NCBI GenBank assembly: GCA_018061745.1
Contig: JAGOTN010000016.1
Span: 1-11,210, forward strand
Length of the DNA: 11,210 bases
From: Minisyncoccota bacterium
GTDB taxonomy: Bacteria; Patescibacteriota; Minisyncoccia; Phycocordibacterales; JAACPR01
Direction of reading: 5' to 3'
Positions 5,468-11,210 of the stretch are shown piece after piece; the stretch's first letter is position 1; every line of letters starts with the position of its first letter. A program made the position numbers and the translations under genes. Below the pieces are notes generated by a model. The model searched no databases and had not been told where the DNA came from. It worked only from the letters and a program-made list of their open reading frames with translations.

Positions 5468-6508
5468 TTAAAGCGTTTCAAGTAACTTGAATACAGCTTC
5501 GTTTGTTAAAACATTTTGAATATATGCTCTCGCGTGATTTTCATCTACAGCAGAATCCTGTTCTTTGATGTGGTGAAGTTCGTGTTCTATTTCTTTTTCA
5601 TCAATCTTTATTTTTTCAGCGTCAGCAATTTTTGGTAATACTAAATTCATCTTTACTCGTTTCACAGCATCTGGTCTCCATTCTTTTTTCAAATCTTCCT
5701 CGGTCTTTTTTATTTGTAAAAGATATTCTTCGGGTTCCATTTTAAATTGCGCTATGTCGTGTTTAAATTTTCCAAACATTCTTTCTGTTTCTTGTTCAAT
5801 TAATGCATCAGGGATTTCTGTTGAAATGTTTTCTACGATTGCTTCAATAATTTTCAAACGGTGAGTTTCTGTGTTTCTCATTTTTTTATCTTCCAACATA
5901 TTTTCTTTTAATTTTGTTTTAAACTCATCAACTGTTTTAAAGTCTCCGAGTGTTTTTACAAACTCATCATCAAAATCAGGAAGTTCTAAATTTTCCATAT
6001 CAACTTTTTTTCCTTCTGACATCGCCATTCCTTGAGCTCTTTGTTTTTTAATATATTCGATGTACTCATCAACCTCTGATTCTTTTAGTTCAACTTCTTC
6101 TTTTTTAATTTTTGAAGCAATTGATTTGTAATCAGGAAGCGAAATTTCTGGCATCGATGTTACATTCATTTTGAACACAAGAGGATTTTCTGGAGCAATT
6201 TTTGTAACAGTAATATTTGGAAAAGTTAATGCTTCAATTTTTTCGTTTGCTAAAACTAGAGGAATTATATTGTAGATTGCTCGGTAAGAAGATTTTTCTA
6301 AAACCATCATCTCTCCAACTTTTTGAACTACAATTTTTTCTGGAGCTGAACCTTTTCTAAAACCATCAACTTCAATTTCATTTGAAATTTCTTTCACTGC
6401 ATCCGCTCGAAATCTTTGAATAATTTCGAAAGGTACTTCGATTTCTAGTTCAATTTGTCCACCTGATAAATTTTCTTTATTTAATATTTTATATTTTTCA
6501 TTTGTCAT
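5468..6508 (-). CDS. tig: Trigger factor lacking the PPIase domain
   Basis: The 346-residue protein is a ribosome-associated chaperone for nascent chains. The N-terminal ribosome-binding domain (about 1-120) contains the signature GFRKG at 49-53. The chaperone domain (about 170-346) starts with ELPDFDDEFVKTLGDFKTVDEFK. Typical trigger factors are about 430 residues, with an FKBP-type prolyl isomerase between these parts. Here PEISLPDYKSI (120-130) and a short helix (KESEVDEYIEYIKKQRAQ, 142-159) run almost directly into GKKVDMENLELPDF, so the isomerase is absent. There is no frameshift or stop, so it is a natural short form, not a pseudogene. ATG 6508 fits the family start. No Shine-Dalgarno sequence is present. 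A terminator separates it from the membrane-protein gene upstream. It is unlinked to clpP here by rsmE and the 164-aa gene. Confidence 0.93.
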   Translation of the reverse strand: MTNEKYKILNKENLSGGQIELEIEVPFEIIQRFRADAVKEISNEIEVDGFRKGSAPEKIVVQKVGEMMVLEKSSYRAIYNIIPLVLANEKIEALTFPNITVTKIAPENPLVFKMNVTSMPEISLPDYKSIASKIKKEEVELKESEVDEYIEYIKKQRAQGMAMSEGKKVDMENLELPDFDDEFVKTLGDFKTVDEFKTKLKENMLEDKKMRNTETHRLKIIEAIVENISTEIPDALIEQETERMFGKFKHDIAQFKMEPEEYLLQIKKTEEDLKKEWRPDAVKRVKMNLVLPKIADAEKIKIDEKEIEHELHHIKEQDSAVDENHARAYIQNVLTNEAVFKLLETL

Positions 6509-6553
6509 AAGTAGGCCGAGTTTACACTAAAAGTTAAAAATAAAAAAGGTATG

Positions 6554-6590
6554 AAGAAAGGCACGCCGGCGAAGCCGGCGTGCCTTTCTT
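6554..6590. terminator. Terminator between the 96-aa membrane-protein gene and tig
   Basis: A perfect 17-bp inverted repeat (6554-6570 with 6574-6590, loop GAA) has a very GC-rich core, GCACGCCGGC/GCCGGCGTGC, in an AT-rich setting. On the minus strand it lies about 10 nt after the stop codon of the 96-aa gene and is followed by TTCATACCTTTTTT. Confidence 0.85.
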
Positions 6591-6600
6591 TTTTGTTAGA

Positions 6601-6891
6601 TTAAATTTGAAAATCTGCTTCCATTGATTTCAGTTCAGCTTCCATATCTAAAACTTCTGTTGAATTTAAATCAGACTCTATGTCTATTATTTCATCTGAT
6701 TTATTTTCGTTCACAACTTCTGATTCTACGGCATTTTGGTTTTCAACTGCAACTTTTTCTTTGATTGTTGAAAAAAGATAGAATGCTCCCAAGACGATTA
6801 TAAGAATTATTATTGTTGAACCAACTAGAGGACCAACTCTGTCTCCTGAGCTTTTACTTTTTATTTCAAAATTTTGATTTTCGTTTTCCAT
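6601..6891 (-). CDS. Small single-span membrane protein, unknown function
   Basis: I do not recognise this 96-residue protein. A polar N-terminus (1-19) is followed by one clear membrane helix (about 21-42, GPLVGSTIIILIIVLGAFYL). A strongly acidic tail (about 50-96) follows, with repeated heptad-like ELKSME and DMEAEL patterns suggesting a short coiled coil. The positive residues K11, K13 and R18 before the helix and K44 and K46 after it do not settle topology. It starts 17 nt after the stop codon of the secreted coiled-coil gene, on the same strand, and is followed by a strong terminator, so the two form a small operon. The acidic tail could pair with the basic and acidic coiled coil of its partner; this is inference only. 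Confidence 0.75.
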   Translation of the reverse strand: MENENQNFEIKSKSSGDRVGPLVGSTIIILIIVLGAFYLFSTIKEKVAVENQNAVESEVVNENKSDEIIDIESDLNSTEVLDMEAELKSMEADFQI

Positions 6892-6908
6892 AAAATTTGA
6901 GATTAATT

Positions 6909-7487
6909 TTATTTAATTGACTTAACAACTTCTACCAACGAAACTTTTATTTTTTTTATCGCTTCTGTAATTTCTTTTGTAGATGATTTTATTCCTTCAA
7001 AACTTATTTCGCTTTCACTTGCAATTAGAGCTTCGATTTCTTCTTGAGTTGAATTTATTAAATCCTTTGCGTCACTGATTGAGACTTTCACATCGTCTAA
7101 CTTTTCTTTCGCATCGCTCAAGTCCTTGTCTTCCTCATCTTCAATTTTAGCAATTCGAGTTTCAACTTTTAAAGATATACTTTCTAACCTCTCTATAGTT
7201 TTATCAAATCTTTCAAATATCTTTGAAATTTTATTTGAAAAAATTTCTTTTTTCTTTTCAGTAAACTTTGCTTTTCTCTCTTCTTTTTTTGCTGATAAAT
7301 TATCTTTGATCTCTTGTCGTCTTGCTTTTCTTTCTTCAGCATTCTCTTGTCTATTTTCTTTTCTTTCTGCTCTATTTTCTATTCTCTCCGCGGATGTAGA
7401 GGCTCTATCTTCTCGAGCTTGTACAGGTAATGCCGAAACTAATGCAAATCCGATTAATAAAAACGTAACAATTTGGTATTTTTTCAT
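6909..7487 (-). CDS. Secreted, highly charged coiled-coil protein, unknown function
   Basis: I do not recognise this 192-residue protein. It begins with a signal peptide: MKK, a hydrophobic stretch at about 5-20, then a possible signal peptidase site at LPVQA-RE (after A24). The mature part is almost entirely Lys, Glu, Arg, Asp and Ala with few aromatics. An Arg/Glu-rich segment (about 25-75, with ENRAERKENRQENAEERKAR-like sequence) is followed by longer helices (about 84-190) spaced like a coiled coil, including IERLESISLKVETRIAKIEDEEDKD. It should act outside the membrane. It is the first gene of a two-gene unit with the 96-aa membrane protein. The strong composition bias makes homology searches unreliable. 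It is divergent from the 117-aa gene. Confidence 0.78.
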   Translation of the reverse strand: MKKYQIVTFLLIGFALVSALPVQAREDRASTSAERIENRAERKENRQENAEERKARRQEIKDNLSAKKEERKAKFTEKKKEIFSNKISKIFERFDKTIERLESISLKVETRIAKIEDEEDKDLSDAKEKLDDVKVSISDAKDLINSTQEEIEALIASESEISFEGIKSSTKEITEAIKKIKVSLVEVVKSIK

Positions 7488-7516
7488 AATAATAATTCTT
7501 ATTTAATAACTTATTT

Positions 7517-7545
7517 ATTTTAACACAATTGATTTTTGTCCATAA
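7517..7545 (-). promoter_or_regulatory. Candidate promoter of the two-gene envelope unit
   Basis: TAAAAT (7522-7517), preceded by TGT (extended -10), has TTATGG (7545-7540) 17 nt upstream. The predicted start near 7510 gives a leader of about 23 nt. It overlaps the opposing promoter of the 117-aa gene. Confidence 0.35.
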
Positions 7546-7556
7546 AAAAGTATTCT
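7529..7556 (+). promoter_or_regulatory. Candidate promoter of the 117-aa gene
   Basis: TTGATT (7529-7534) is followed after 16 nt by TATTCT (7551-7556). The predicted start near 7563 is about 2 nt before ATG 7565, which would make the mRNA essentially leaderless. Confidence 0.35.
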
Positions 7557-7564
7557 TTGAATAA

Positions 7565-7918
7565 ATGAACATTACTTTAATATTCTTATCTTTATTGACG
7601 GGAATTGTCCTATACCTGGTGTTGATCTTTAGGAGTAAAACTTGTAGTTATTTTATCTCTCAAAGAAACCTGTTGGGATCATCAAAAACTTGTGATTTCT
7701 GTTTAGAAAGAGCAGCTCACATTATTGTTTTGAAAGAGTCTTTTTCAGAATCTTTCAAACACGAGGCCGTCTTAGTCTCAGGGAATAAAATATTCTGCTG
7801 CACAGCTTGTCTGTCTCTCGCTCAAAAAGCAACTACTCAAGATGTTGATATTCCAGCTTCAAGAGAATTGAGAAGACTTTTTGAAGAAGTTAAAAGGATT
7901 GATAAGAGAATGAAATAA
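7565..7918 (+). CDS. Membrane-anchored Cys-rich (possible zinc-binding) protein
   Basis: I do not recognise this 117-residue protein. An N-terminal membrane helix (about 3-22, ITLIFLSLLTGIVLYLVLIF) is followed by RSK, which suggests that the rest is cytoplasmic. Cysteines C43 and C46 (TCDFC) and C78, C79 and C82 (FCCTAC), about 31 residues apart, look like the two knuckles of a zinc finger or treble clef. The C-terminus (about 98-117) is a charged helix, ASRELRRLFEEVKRIDKRMK. Coding status is supported by the promoter upstream and a perfect terminator 1 nt after the stop. It is divergent from the envelope pair and convergent on ppa. A disulfide-bonded exported domain is the alternative if the topology is reversed. 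Confidence 0.72.
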   Translation: MNITLIFLSLLTGIVLYLVLIFRSKTCSYFISQRNLLGSSKTCDFCLERAAHIIVLKESFSESFKHEAVLVSGNKIFCCTACLSLAQKATTQDVDIPASRELRRLFEEVKRIDKRMK

Positions 7919-7943
7919 AAAACCCGCCGAAGGCGGGTTTTTT
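7917..7943. terminator. Bidirectional terminator between the 117-aa gene and ppa
   Basis: A 12-bp stem AAAAAACCCGCC/GGCGGGTTTTTT (7917-7928 with 7932-7943, loop GAA) overlaps the stop codon of the + gene. T8 runs from 7938 on the + strand, and on the minus strand the mirror A6 gives a U-tract for ppa. Confidence 0.9.
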
Positions 7944-7964
7944 TTCTTTATACATCTAGAAAGC

Positions 7965-8507
7965 TTATTTATTGTGTTTTTCTTTATACATTTCTATAGA
8001 CTTTTCAACTGCTTCAATCGCTTCTTTTTTATCACCAATTCCTTGGATATCTACAACATGTCTATCTGTATCGCTCTTCAAACTTTTGTAAGTTTCAAAA
8101 AAGTGAACAATTTCTTTTAATTGATGAGGGTTAATATCATTTAAATCATGAATATTTTCCCAACGACGATCTTTTACAGGAACTGCAATCACTTTGAAAT
8201 CAGATTCTCCGTCATCAATCATTTTAATAACAGCAACTGGTCGAACTTTTACAACAATACCAACATTTAAAGGCCAAGTTGTAAGAACTGCAACATCTAA
8301 AGCGTCGCCATCTTCCCAAAGAGTTTGAGGTGCAAAACCATAATCTACAGGATACGGTGCGCTAGAATAATTGGCTCTATCAAGCGCTATTAGACCAGTT
8401 TCTTTATCAATTTCGTATTTATTGTTTGATCCTTTTGGAATCTCAATAATTACATTAAACTCTTCCGGTGTTTTATTTCCTAATGGAACATCGTGTAAAA
8501 GATTCAT
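7965..8507 (-). CDS. ppa: Inorganic pyrophosphatase, family I
   Basis: The 180-residue protein has the length and full active site of soluble family I PPases, which hydrolyse pyrophosphate to two phosphates and so pull nucleic-acid and protein synthesis forward. Visible residues, matching the E. coli enzyme by position, are E22, K30, E32, R44, Y52, Y56, the metal-binding motif DGDALD (D66, D68, D71), D98, D103 and K105 in DDGESDFK, and Y140-K141. In the signature, alanine takes the place of the usual proline (DGDALD for DxDPxD). ATG 8507 fits the family start, with only A/T-rich sequence upstream and no Shine-Dalgarno sequence. It lies 14 nt after the nusA stop codon on the same strand and is probably co-transcribed with it. 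Confidence 0.97.
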   Translation of the reverse strand: MNLLHDVPLGNKTPEEFNVIIEIPKGSNNKYEIDKETGLIALDRANYSSAPYPVDYGFAPQTLWEDGDALDVAVLTTWPLNVGIVVKVRPVAVIKMIDDGESDFKVIAVPVKDRRWENIHDLNDINPHQLKEIVHFFETYKSLKSDTDRHVVDIQGIGDKKEAIEAVEKSIEMYKEKHNK

Positions 8508-8521
8508 ATATTAAATTAAAT

Positions 8522-9667
8522 TTATTCTTCTAATTTTACTTCTTCTTTTGCTTCTTCCGGAACTTCAATTGAAGCGATATCAATTTTCCAACCAGTTAAT
8601 TTTGCAGCAAGACGAACGTTTTGACCACCTTTTCCAATCGCTAATGATTGTTGATCTGGTGCAACTAAAACTTTTGCAATTCGACTTTCTTCTGTTTCTG
8701 TAATTTGAATATCAAGAATATGTGCAGGAGATAAAGCCTCTTCTACGAATTTTGCTGGATCTTCTGACCATTCGATAATATCAATTTTTTCTCCTCCAAG
8801 TTCTGACATGATTGTTGAAACTCGAACTCCTCTTTGTCCAACAAGTGCTCCAACAGGATCCACATGATCATCATTAGAAATTACAGCAATTTTTGATCTA
8901 GAACCTGCTTCTCTGGCAATTGATTTAACTTCAACAATTCCTTGAGCTAGTTCTGGAACTTCAGCACTGAATAATTCTTGTAGGAATTTAGGATGTGAAC
9001 GAGAAAGTTTTAGAAAAACACCTCTTGATGTTTCATCTACTTTGAAAAGATAAGCCCGAACTCTTTCTCCTTGCTTAAATCTTTCCCCAGGAATTTGTTC
9101 TTCATAAGGCAATAACCCAACAGCTCTTCCCATATCAAGGTAAACAGAACCTCTTTCCATTCTTTCAACTGTTCCAGAAATAATTTCACCTTCTCTTTGT
9201 CCAAACTCAGAAATAACAGAAGTTTTTTCAGCTTCACGAATTTTTTGCATAATTACTTGCTTTGCTGTTTGAGCTGCGATTCTTCCAAAATCTTCCTTCT
9301 TTTCAAGTGGGAAAACAAGTTCATCACCAATTTTAGCCCCAGTTTTCATTAATTTAGCATCTTCAAGGAGAATGTGATGTTCTGAGTTGAAATGAACTTT
9401 TTCTTCTTCACCTTCTTTTGGTGTAGAAACTTCTTCTTCGTCCATAAGAACACTGTCTCGATCAACAACAATTCTAACTTGATTAAATTCCACACTTCCA
9501 GAGTTTAAATCAAATTTTGCTCGAACTATTTGACCTTTTTTACCGTATTCTTTTCTATAAGCGTTTGCCAAGGCAAGCTCAATAGCGTCGATTACAACAT
9601 CTTTAGTTATACCTTTTTCTTCCTCTAACTGTGCCATTACAGCGTTTACTACCTTTAAATCAATCAT
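8522..9667 (-). CDS. nusA: Transcription termination/antitermination factor NusA
   Basis: From ATG 9667 the protein is 381 residues. It has an N-terminal RNA-polymerase-binding domain (about 1-145, with KDVVIDAIELALANAYRKEY), an S1 domain (about 158-224, GEIISGTVERM to LKLSRS), KH1 (about 228-300, loop GQRG at 277-280) and KH2 (about 315-372, loop GKGG at 345-348). It stops after a short acidic tail, without the C-terminal acidic repeats of E. coli NusA, as in many bacteria. NusA binds elongating RNA polymerase and modulates pausing, termination and antitermination. The frame stays open to a TTG at 9760, but that TTG is the -35 box of the promoter and the added residues are not NusA-like. First gene of an operon with ppa. 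The usual rimP and infB neighbours are absent. Confidence 0.97.
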   Translation of the reverse strand: MIDLKVVNAVMAQLEEEKGITKDVVIDAIELALANAYRKEYGKKGQIVRAKFDLNSGSVEFNQVRIVVDRDSVLMDEEEVSTPKEGEEEKVHFNSEHHILLEDAKLMKTGAKIGDELVFPLEKKEDFGRIAAQTAKQVIMQKIREAEKTSVISEFGQREGEIISGTVERMERGSVYLDMGRAVGLLPYEEQIPGERFKQGERVRAYLFKVDETSRGVFLKLSRSHPKFLQELFSAEVPELAQGIVEVKSIAREAGSRSKIAVISNDDHVDPVGALVGQRGVRVSTIMSELGGEKIDIIEWSEDPAKFVEEALSPAHILDIQITETEESRIAKVLVAPDQQSLAIGKGGQNVRLAAKLTGWKIDIASIEVPEEAKEEVKLEE

Positions 9668-9700
9668 ATTATTTAGTTGTTTAGTTTTTTTTAAAAAATT

Positions 9701-9722
9701 AAGCCCGCTGGGAAGCGAACTT
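9701..9722 (-). promoter_or_regulatory. Hairpin plus U-tract in the nusA leader
   Basis: On the minus strand AAGTTCGC and GCGGGCTT (9722-9715 with 9708-9701) form 8 pairs, two of them G-U, around a TTCCCA loop. The sequence AATTTTTT follows at once. The predicted transcript starts about 3 nt before the hairpin. It could be an attenuator or a 5' stabilising hairpin. Confidence 0.4.
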
Positions 9723-9731
9723 GACCCTAAA

Positions 9732-9760
9732 AGTGTACCAGCTATTTCAAATTTGGTCAA
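9732..9760 (-). promoter_or_regulatory. nusA-ppa promoter
   Basis: TTGACC (9760-9755) is followed after 17 nt by TACACT (9737-9732), preceded by TGG as an extended -10. The predicted start near 9725 gives a leader of about 58 nt to ATG 9667. Confidence 0.55.
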
Positions 9761-9782
9761 TGTGGCTATATATCTGTATATA
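9753..9782 (+). promoter_or_regulatory. Candidate promoter of the 182-aa gene
   Basis: TTGGTC (9753-9758) is followed after 18 nt by TATATA (9777-9782) within an AT-repeat stretch. The predicted start near 9789 is about 8 nt before ATG 9797. The -35 overlaps that of nusA on the other strand. The -10 register is uncertain because TATA repeats occur throughout 9767-9786. Confidence 0.35.
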
Positions 9783-9796
9783 TATAGAATATAAGT

Positions 9797-10345
9797 ATGG
9801 AAAATGAATCAAAACAAGTAAAAAAGTTTAGTATTTCAACAATTATTGCGTTTATTATCATATTATTGGCTGTTTTAGGGTTAATTATGCTTAGAAAACC
9901 TAAACAAATTGATGCTCCAAGCGACACTCAACAAGAACAAGTGAATCAAAATGCGACAACTTCTACGGAAGTTAAAGAAACTGTTACTACAACTACTTCT
10001 ACAGGATTAAAAGATGGAACTACAATAGATCCAGTTACAGGTGTTAAAACAATCATTAGTAATGGTGTTATGACAACTATTACTCCAATTAAGGGTCCAA
10101 CAGGAGAAACTCCGGAAATTAAAAGTTTTGTATTAACTTCTACTAAGTCTGGTGTTTGTAGATTTGATTGGGATGTTGTTAAAGCTGAAAATTGTAACTT
10201 AATAAACATCACAACAAACATGGAAGTTAAAAATGTTGGAGGTGATGATGGTGTAATTCAAACTAGTGAAAAAGGAGATTACAAATTGAAATGTTTTGGA
10301 AATGGTGGAAAAATTGCATTTTCAGAAGTGGTTAGCTGTAAATAA
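9797..10345 (+). CDS. Membrane-anchored Thr-rich surface protein with a CPR-like Cys domain
   Basis: The 182-residue protein has one N-terminal membrane helix (about 12-32, preceded by K9-K10, followed by RKPK). A low-complexity Thr/Gln/Asn linker (about 40-75, with STEVKETVTTTTSTG) and a short repeat-like part (DGTTIDPVTGVKTIISNGVMTT) follow. The C-terminal domain (about 106-182) has C121, W125, C133, C166 and C181. Its pattern of an FxW strand, AENC, then GDYKLKCFGNGGK and a final strand resembles the small beta-sandwich domains that recur in surface proteins of Parcubacteria. The cysteines could form disulfides outside the cell. The specific function is unknown. It lies upstream of the PilB-type gene, which hints at a pilus or surface role, but a terminator separates the two. 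Confidence 0.78.
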   Translation: MENESKQVKKFSISTIIAFIIILLAVLGLIMLRKPKQIDAPSDTQQEQVNQNATTSTEVKETVTTTTSTGLKDGTTIDPVTGVKTIISNGVMTTITPIKGPTGETPEIKSFVLTSTKSGVCRFDWDVVKAENCNLINITTNMEVKNVGGDDGVIQTSEKGDYKLKCFGNGGKIAFSEVVSCK

Positions 10346-10366
10346 TTTTTTAAGTTAAAAAACTTT

Positions 10367-10402
10367 AAGAAAAAACACGCATTCAACTGCGTGTTTTTTC
10401 TT
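10367..10402 (+). terminator. Terminator after the 182-aa gene
   Basis: A perfect 15-bp stem (10367-10381 with 10388-10402, loop TTCAAC) has the core ACACGCA/TGCGTGT and is followed by more T residues to 10404. It lies 21 nt after the stop codon. Confidence 0.85.
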
Positions 10403-10423
10403 TTGTATTTGCTCAATGAGCTT

Positions 10424-10429
10424 TATAAT
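10424..10429 (+). promoter_or_regulatory. -10 element for the PilB/GspE-type gene
   Basis: A perfect TATAAT lies 17 nt before ATG 10447, with a predicted start near 10436 and a leader of about 11 nt. The -35 is poor (TTTTGT at 10401-10406). An 11-nt palindrome GCTCA-A-TGAGC (10411-10421) sits in the spacer and could be an operator. Confidence 0.45.
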
Positions 10430-10446
10430 AAGATCAACTTAAATTT

Positions 10447-11210
10447 ATGTATATTGAAGAAAACAAATTAAAAAGTTTTATGATCGATTCTGGATTAGTT
10501 TCAGATGCCGATATTCAACAAGCTGAAACTTTTGTTTCAAAAAATCCAAAACAAAGTATCGGAGATTTTTTAATTAGTGAAGGAAAAATAAGTGATGATG
10601 ATTTGAAGAGGGTGCAGGCTTATCTAGTGGGAATTCCTTTTATTGATATTTCTTCTCAAAAAATTCCTTTTGAAATTCTTTCTATTATTCCAGAGCCTAT
10701 TGCGCGAAACAGAAATATTATTGCTTACGGAAAAGATGAAAACAGACTTGAAGTTGCAATGCTTGATACAGATGACCTTTCTTCTCTTGATTTTATAAAA
10801 AAGAAAACAGGATTTACAATTCTTCCTCGTTTGACTTCTTCTGCGTCTATTAAAAAAGCTCTTATTCAATATCAAAAAAGTTTGAAAGCAGATTTTGGTG
10901 ATTTGATAAAAAAAGATACAGAGACAATGATGACTCTGAAAGATGGAGAAGAAAATGAAAAAAATCTTTTGGAAGTTGCGCAAGATTTACCAGTGGTGAG
11001 AATTGTGGATACTCTTTTGAAACACGCGATTTTACAAAATGCATCTGATATTCATATTGAGCCTCAGGAGGCTGATTTGCTTGTGCGTTATCGAGTAGAT
11101 GGAATTTTGCATGAAGCGATGAATTTACCAAAACAAAGTGGTCTTTCTATTACTGCGAGAATAAAAGTTTTAGCAAGTTTAAAAATTGATGAAAAAAGAT
11201 TGCCTCAAGA
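10447..11210 (+). CDS. PilB/GspE-type assembly ATPase (5' part, runs off the window)
   Basis: The reading frame is open for 254 codons from ATG 10447 to the end with no stop, so the 3' part lies outside. An N-terminal MshEN-like domain (about 1-140) contains SIGDFLISEGKISDDDLKRVQAYLVGIPFIDIS. After a charged linker (about 145-178) the N-terminal part of the secretion ATPase begins: DLPVVRIVDTLLKHAILQNASDIHIEPQ, VRYRVDGILHE and ITARIKVLASLKIDEKRLPQ. These are hallmarks of type IV pilus and type II secretion ATPases, which power pilin assembly at the inner face of the membrane. The Walker A and B motifs would lie beyond the window. PilB is favoured over GspE because CPR genomes commonly carry type IV pili; the remaining operon would decide. 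No Shine-Dalgarno sequence. Confidence 0.93.
   Translation, partial: MYIEENKLKSFMIDSGLVSDADIQQAETFVSKNPKQSIGDFLISEGKISDDDLKRVQAYLVGIPFIDISSQKIPFEILSIIPEPIARNRNIIAYGKDENRLEVAMLDTDDLSSLDFIKKKTGFTILPRLTSSASIKKALIQYQKSLKADFGDLIKKDTETMMTLKDGEENEKNLLEVAQDLPVVRIVDTLLKHAILQNASDIHIEPQEADLLVRYRVDGILHEAMNLPKQSGLSITARIKVLASLKIDEKRLPQ

Noticed and set aside
9668..9760. N-terminal extension of NusA from TTG 9760
   Set aside because: It covers the promoter and leader; the NusA sequence begins at ATG 9667.
10624..11131. Minus-strand ORFs opposite the PilB-type gene
   Set aside because: The plus-strand frame encodes recognisable PilB/GspE motifs along the entire stretch; the antisense ORFs are shadows.

Overview
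The window looks like a chromosomal piece of an ultra-small Patescibacteria/CPR bacterium, most likely a Parcubacteria-type lineage. This is inferred from the low GC content, the streamlined core genes mixed with short orphan envelope proteins, a membrane-anchored protein with a CPR-like Cys/Trp domain, a PilB-type ATPase, and the complete absence of Shine-Dalgarno sequences before 14 genes. UGA is a normal stop (it ends the gene at 3960-4454), so this is not a UGA-to-glycine recoded lineage. I see no mobile element, CRISPR array or prophage.

Layout: tRNA-Gly(UCC) (+) converges on an HU gene (-). A NYN-domain nuclease (+, TTG start) diverges from HU and converges on rny, encoding RNase Y (-). 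Between rny and clpP (-) lies a 380-bp gap with no gene. It holds what looks like an independent structured RNA gene of about 260 nt, with a good promoter, a terminator, and a separate promoter for rny after it. Divergent from clpP is an unrecognised 164-aa protein (+), then rsmE (+). rsmE converges on tig (-), whose trigger factor lacks the usual prolyl-isomerase domain. Next are two small envelope genes (-): a secreted charged coiled-coil protein and a single-span membrane protein. A membrane-anchored Cys-rich protein (+) then converges on a nusA-ppa operon (-). Finally there is a membrane-anchored Thr-rich protein with a Cys-containing C-terminal domain (+) and the 5' part of a pilB/gspE-type ATPase gene (+), which runs off the window end.

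The core genes cover translation and rRNA modification (tRNA-Gly, RsmE), transcription (NusA), RNA turnover (RNase Y, probably the NYN protein), protein folding and degradation (trigger factor, ClpP), nucleoid structure (HU) and pyrophosphate removal (Ppa). The last two genes suggest a cell-surface or pilus region that continues to the right.

Regulation is compact. Strands alternate almost gene by gene. Most convergent junctions carry a long hairpin that can terminate from both sides (12-21 bp stems at 155-189, 5401-5444 and 7917-7943), and the NYN/rny junction has only a weak one. At least two divergent junctions carry back-to-back promoters whose -35 hexamers overlap on opposite strands (3885-3891 and 9753-9760). 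Several predicted transcription starts lie only about 2-11 nt before the start codon. The computed longest ORFs of clpP and nusA begin at TTG codons that coincide with these -35 boxes, so the internal ATG starts are used here.
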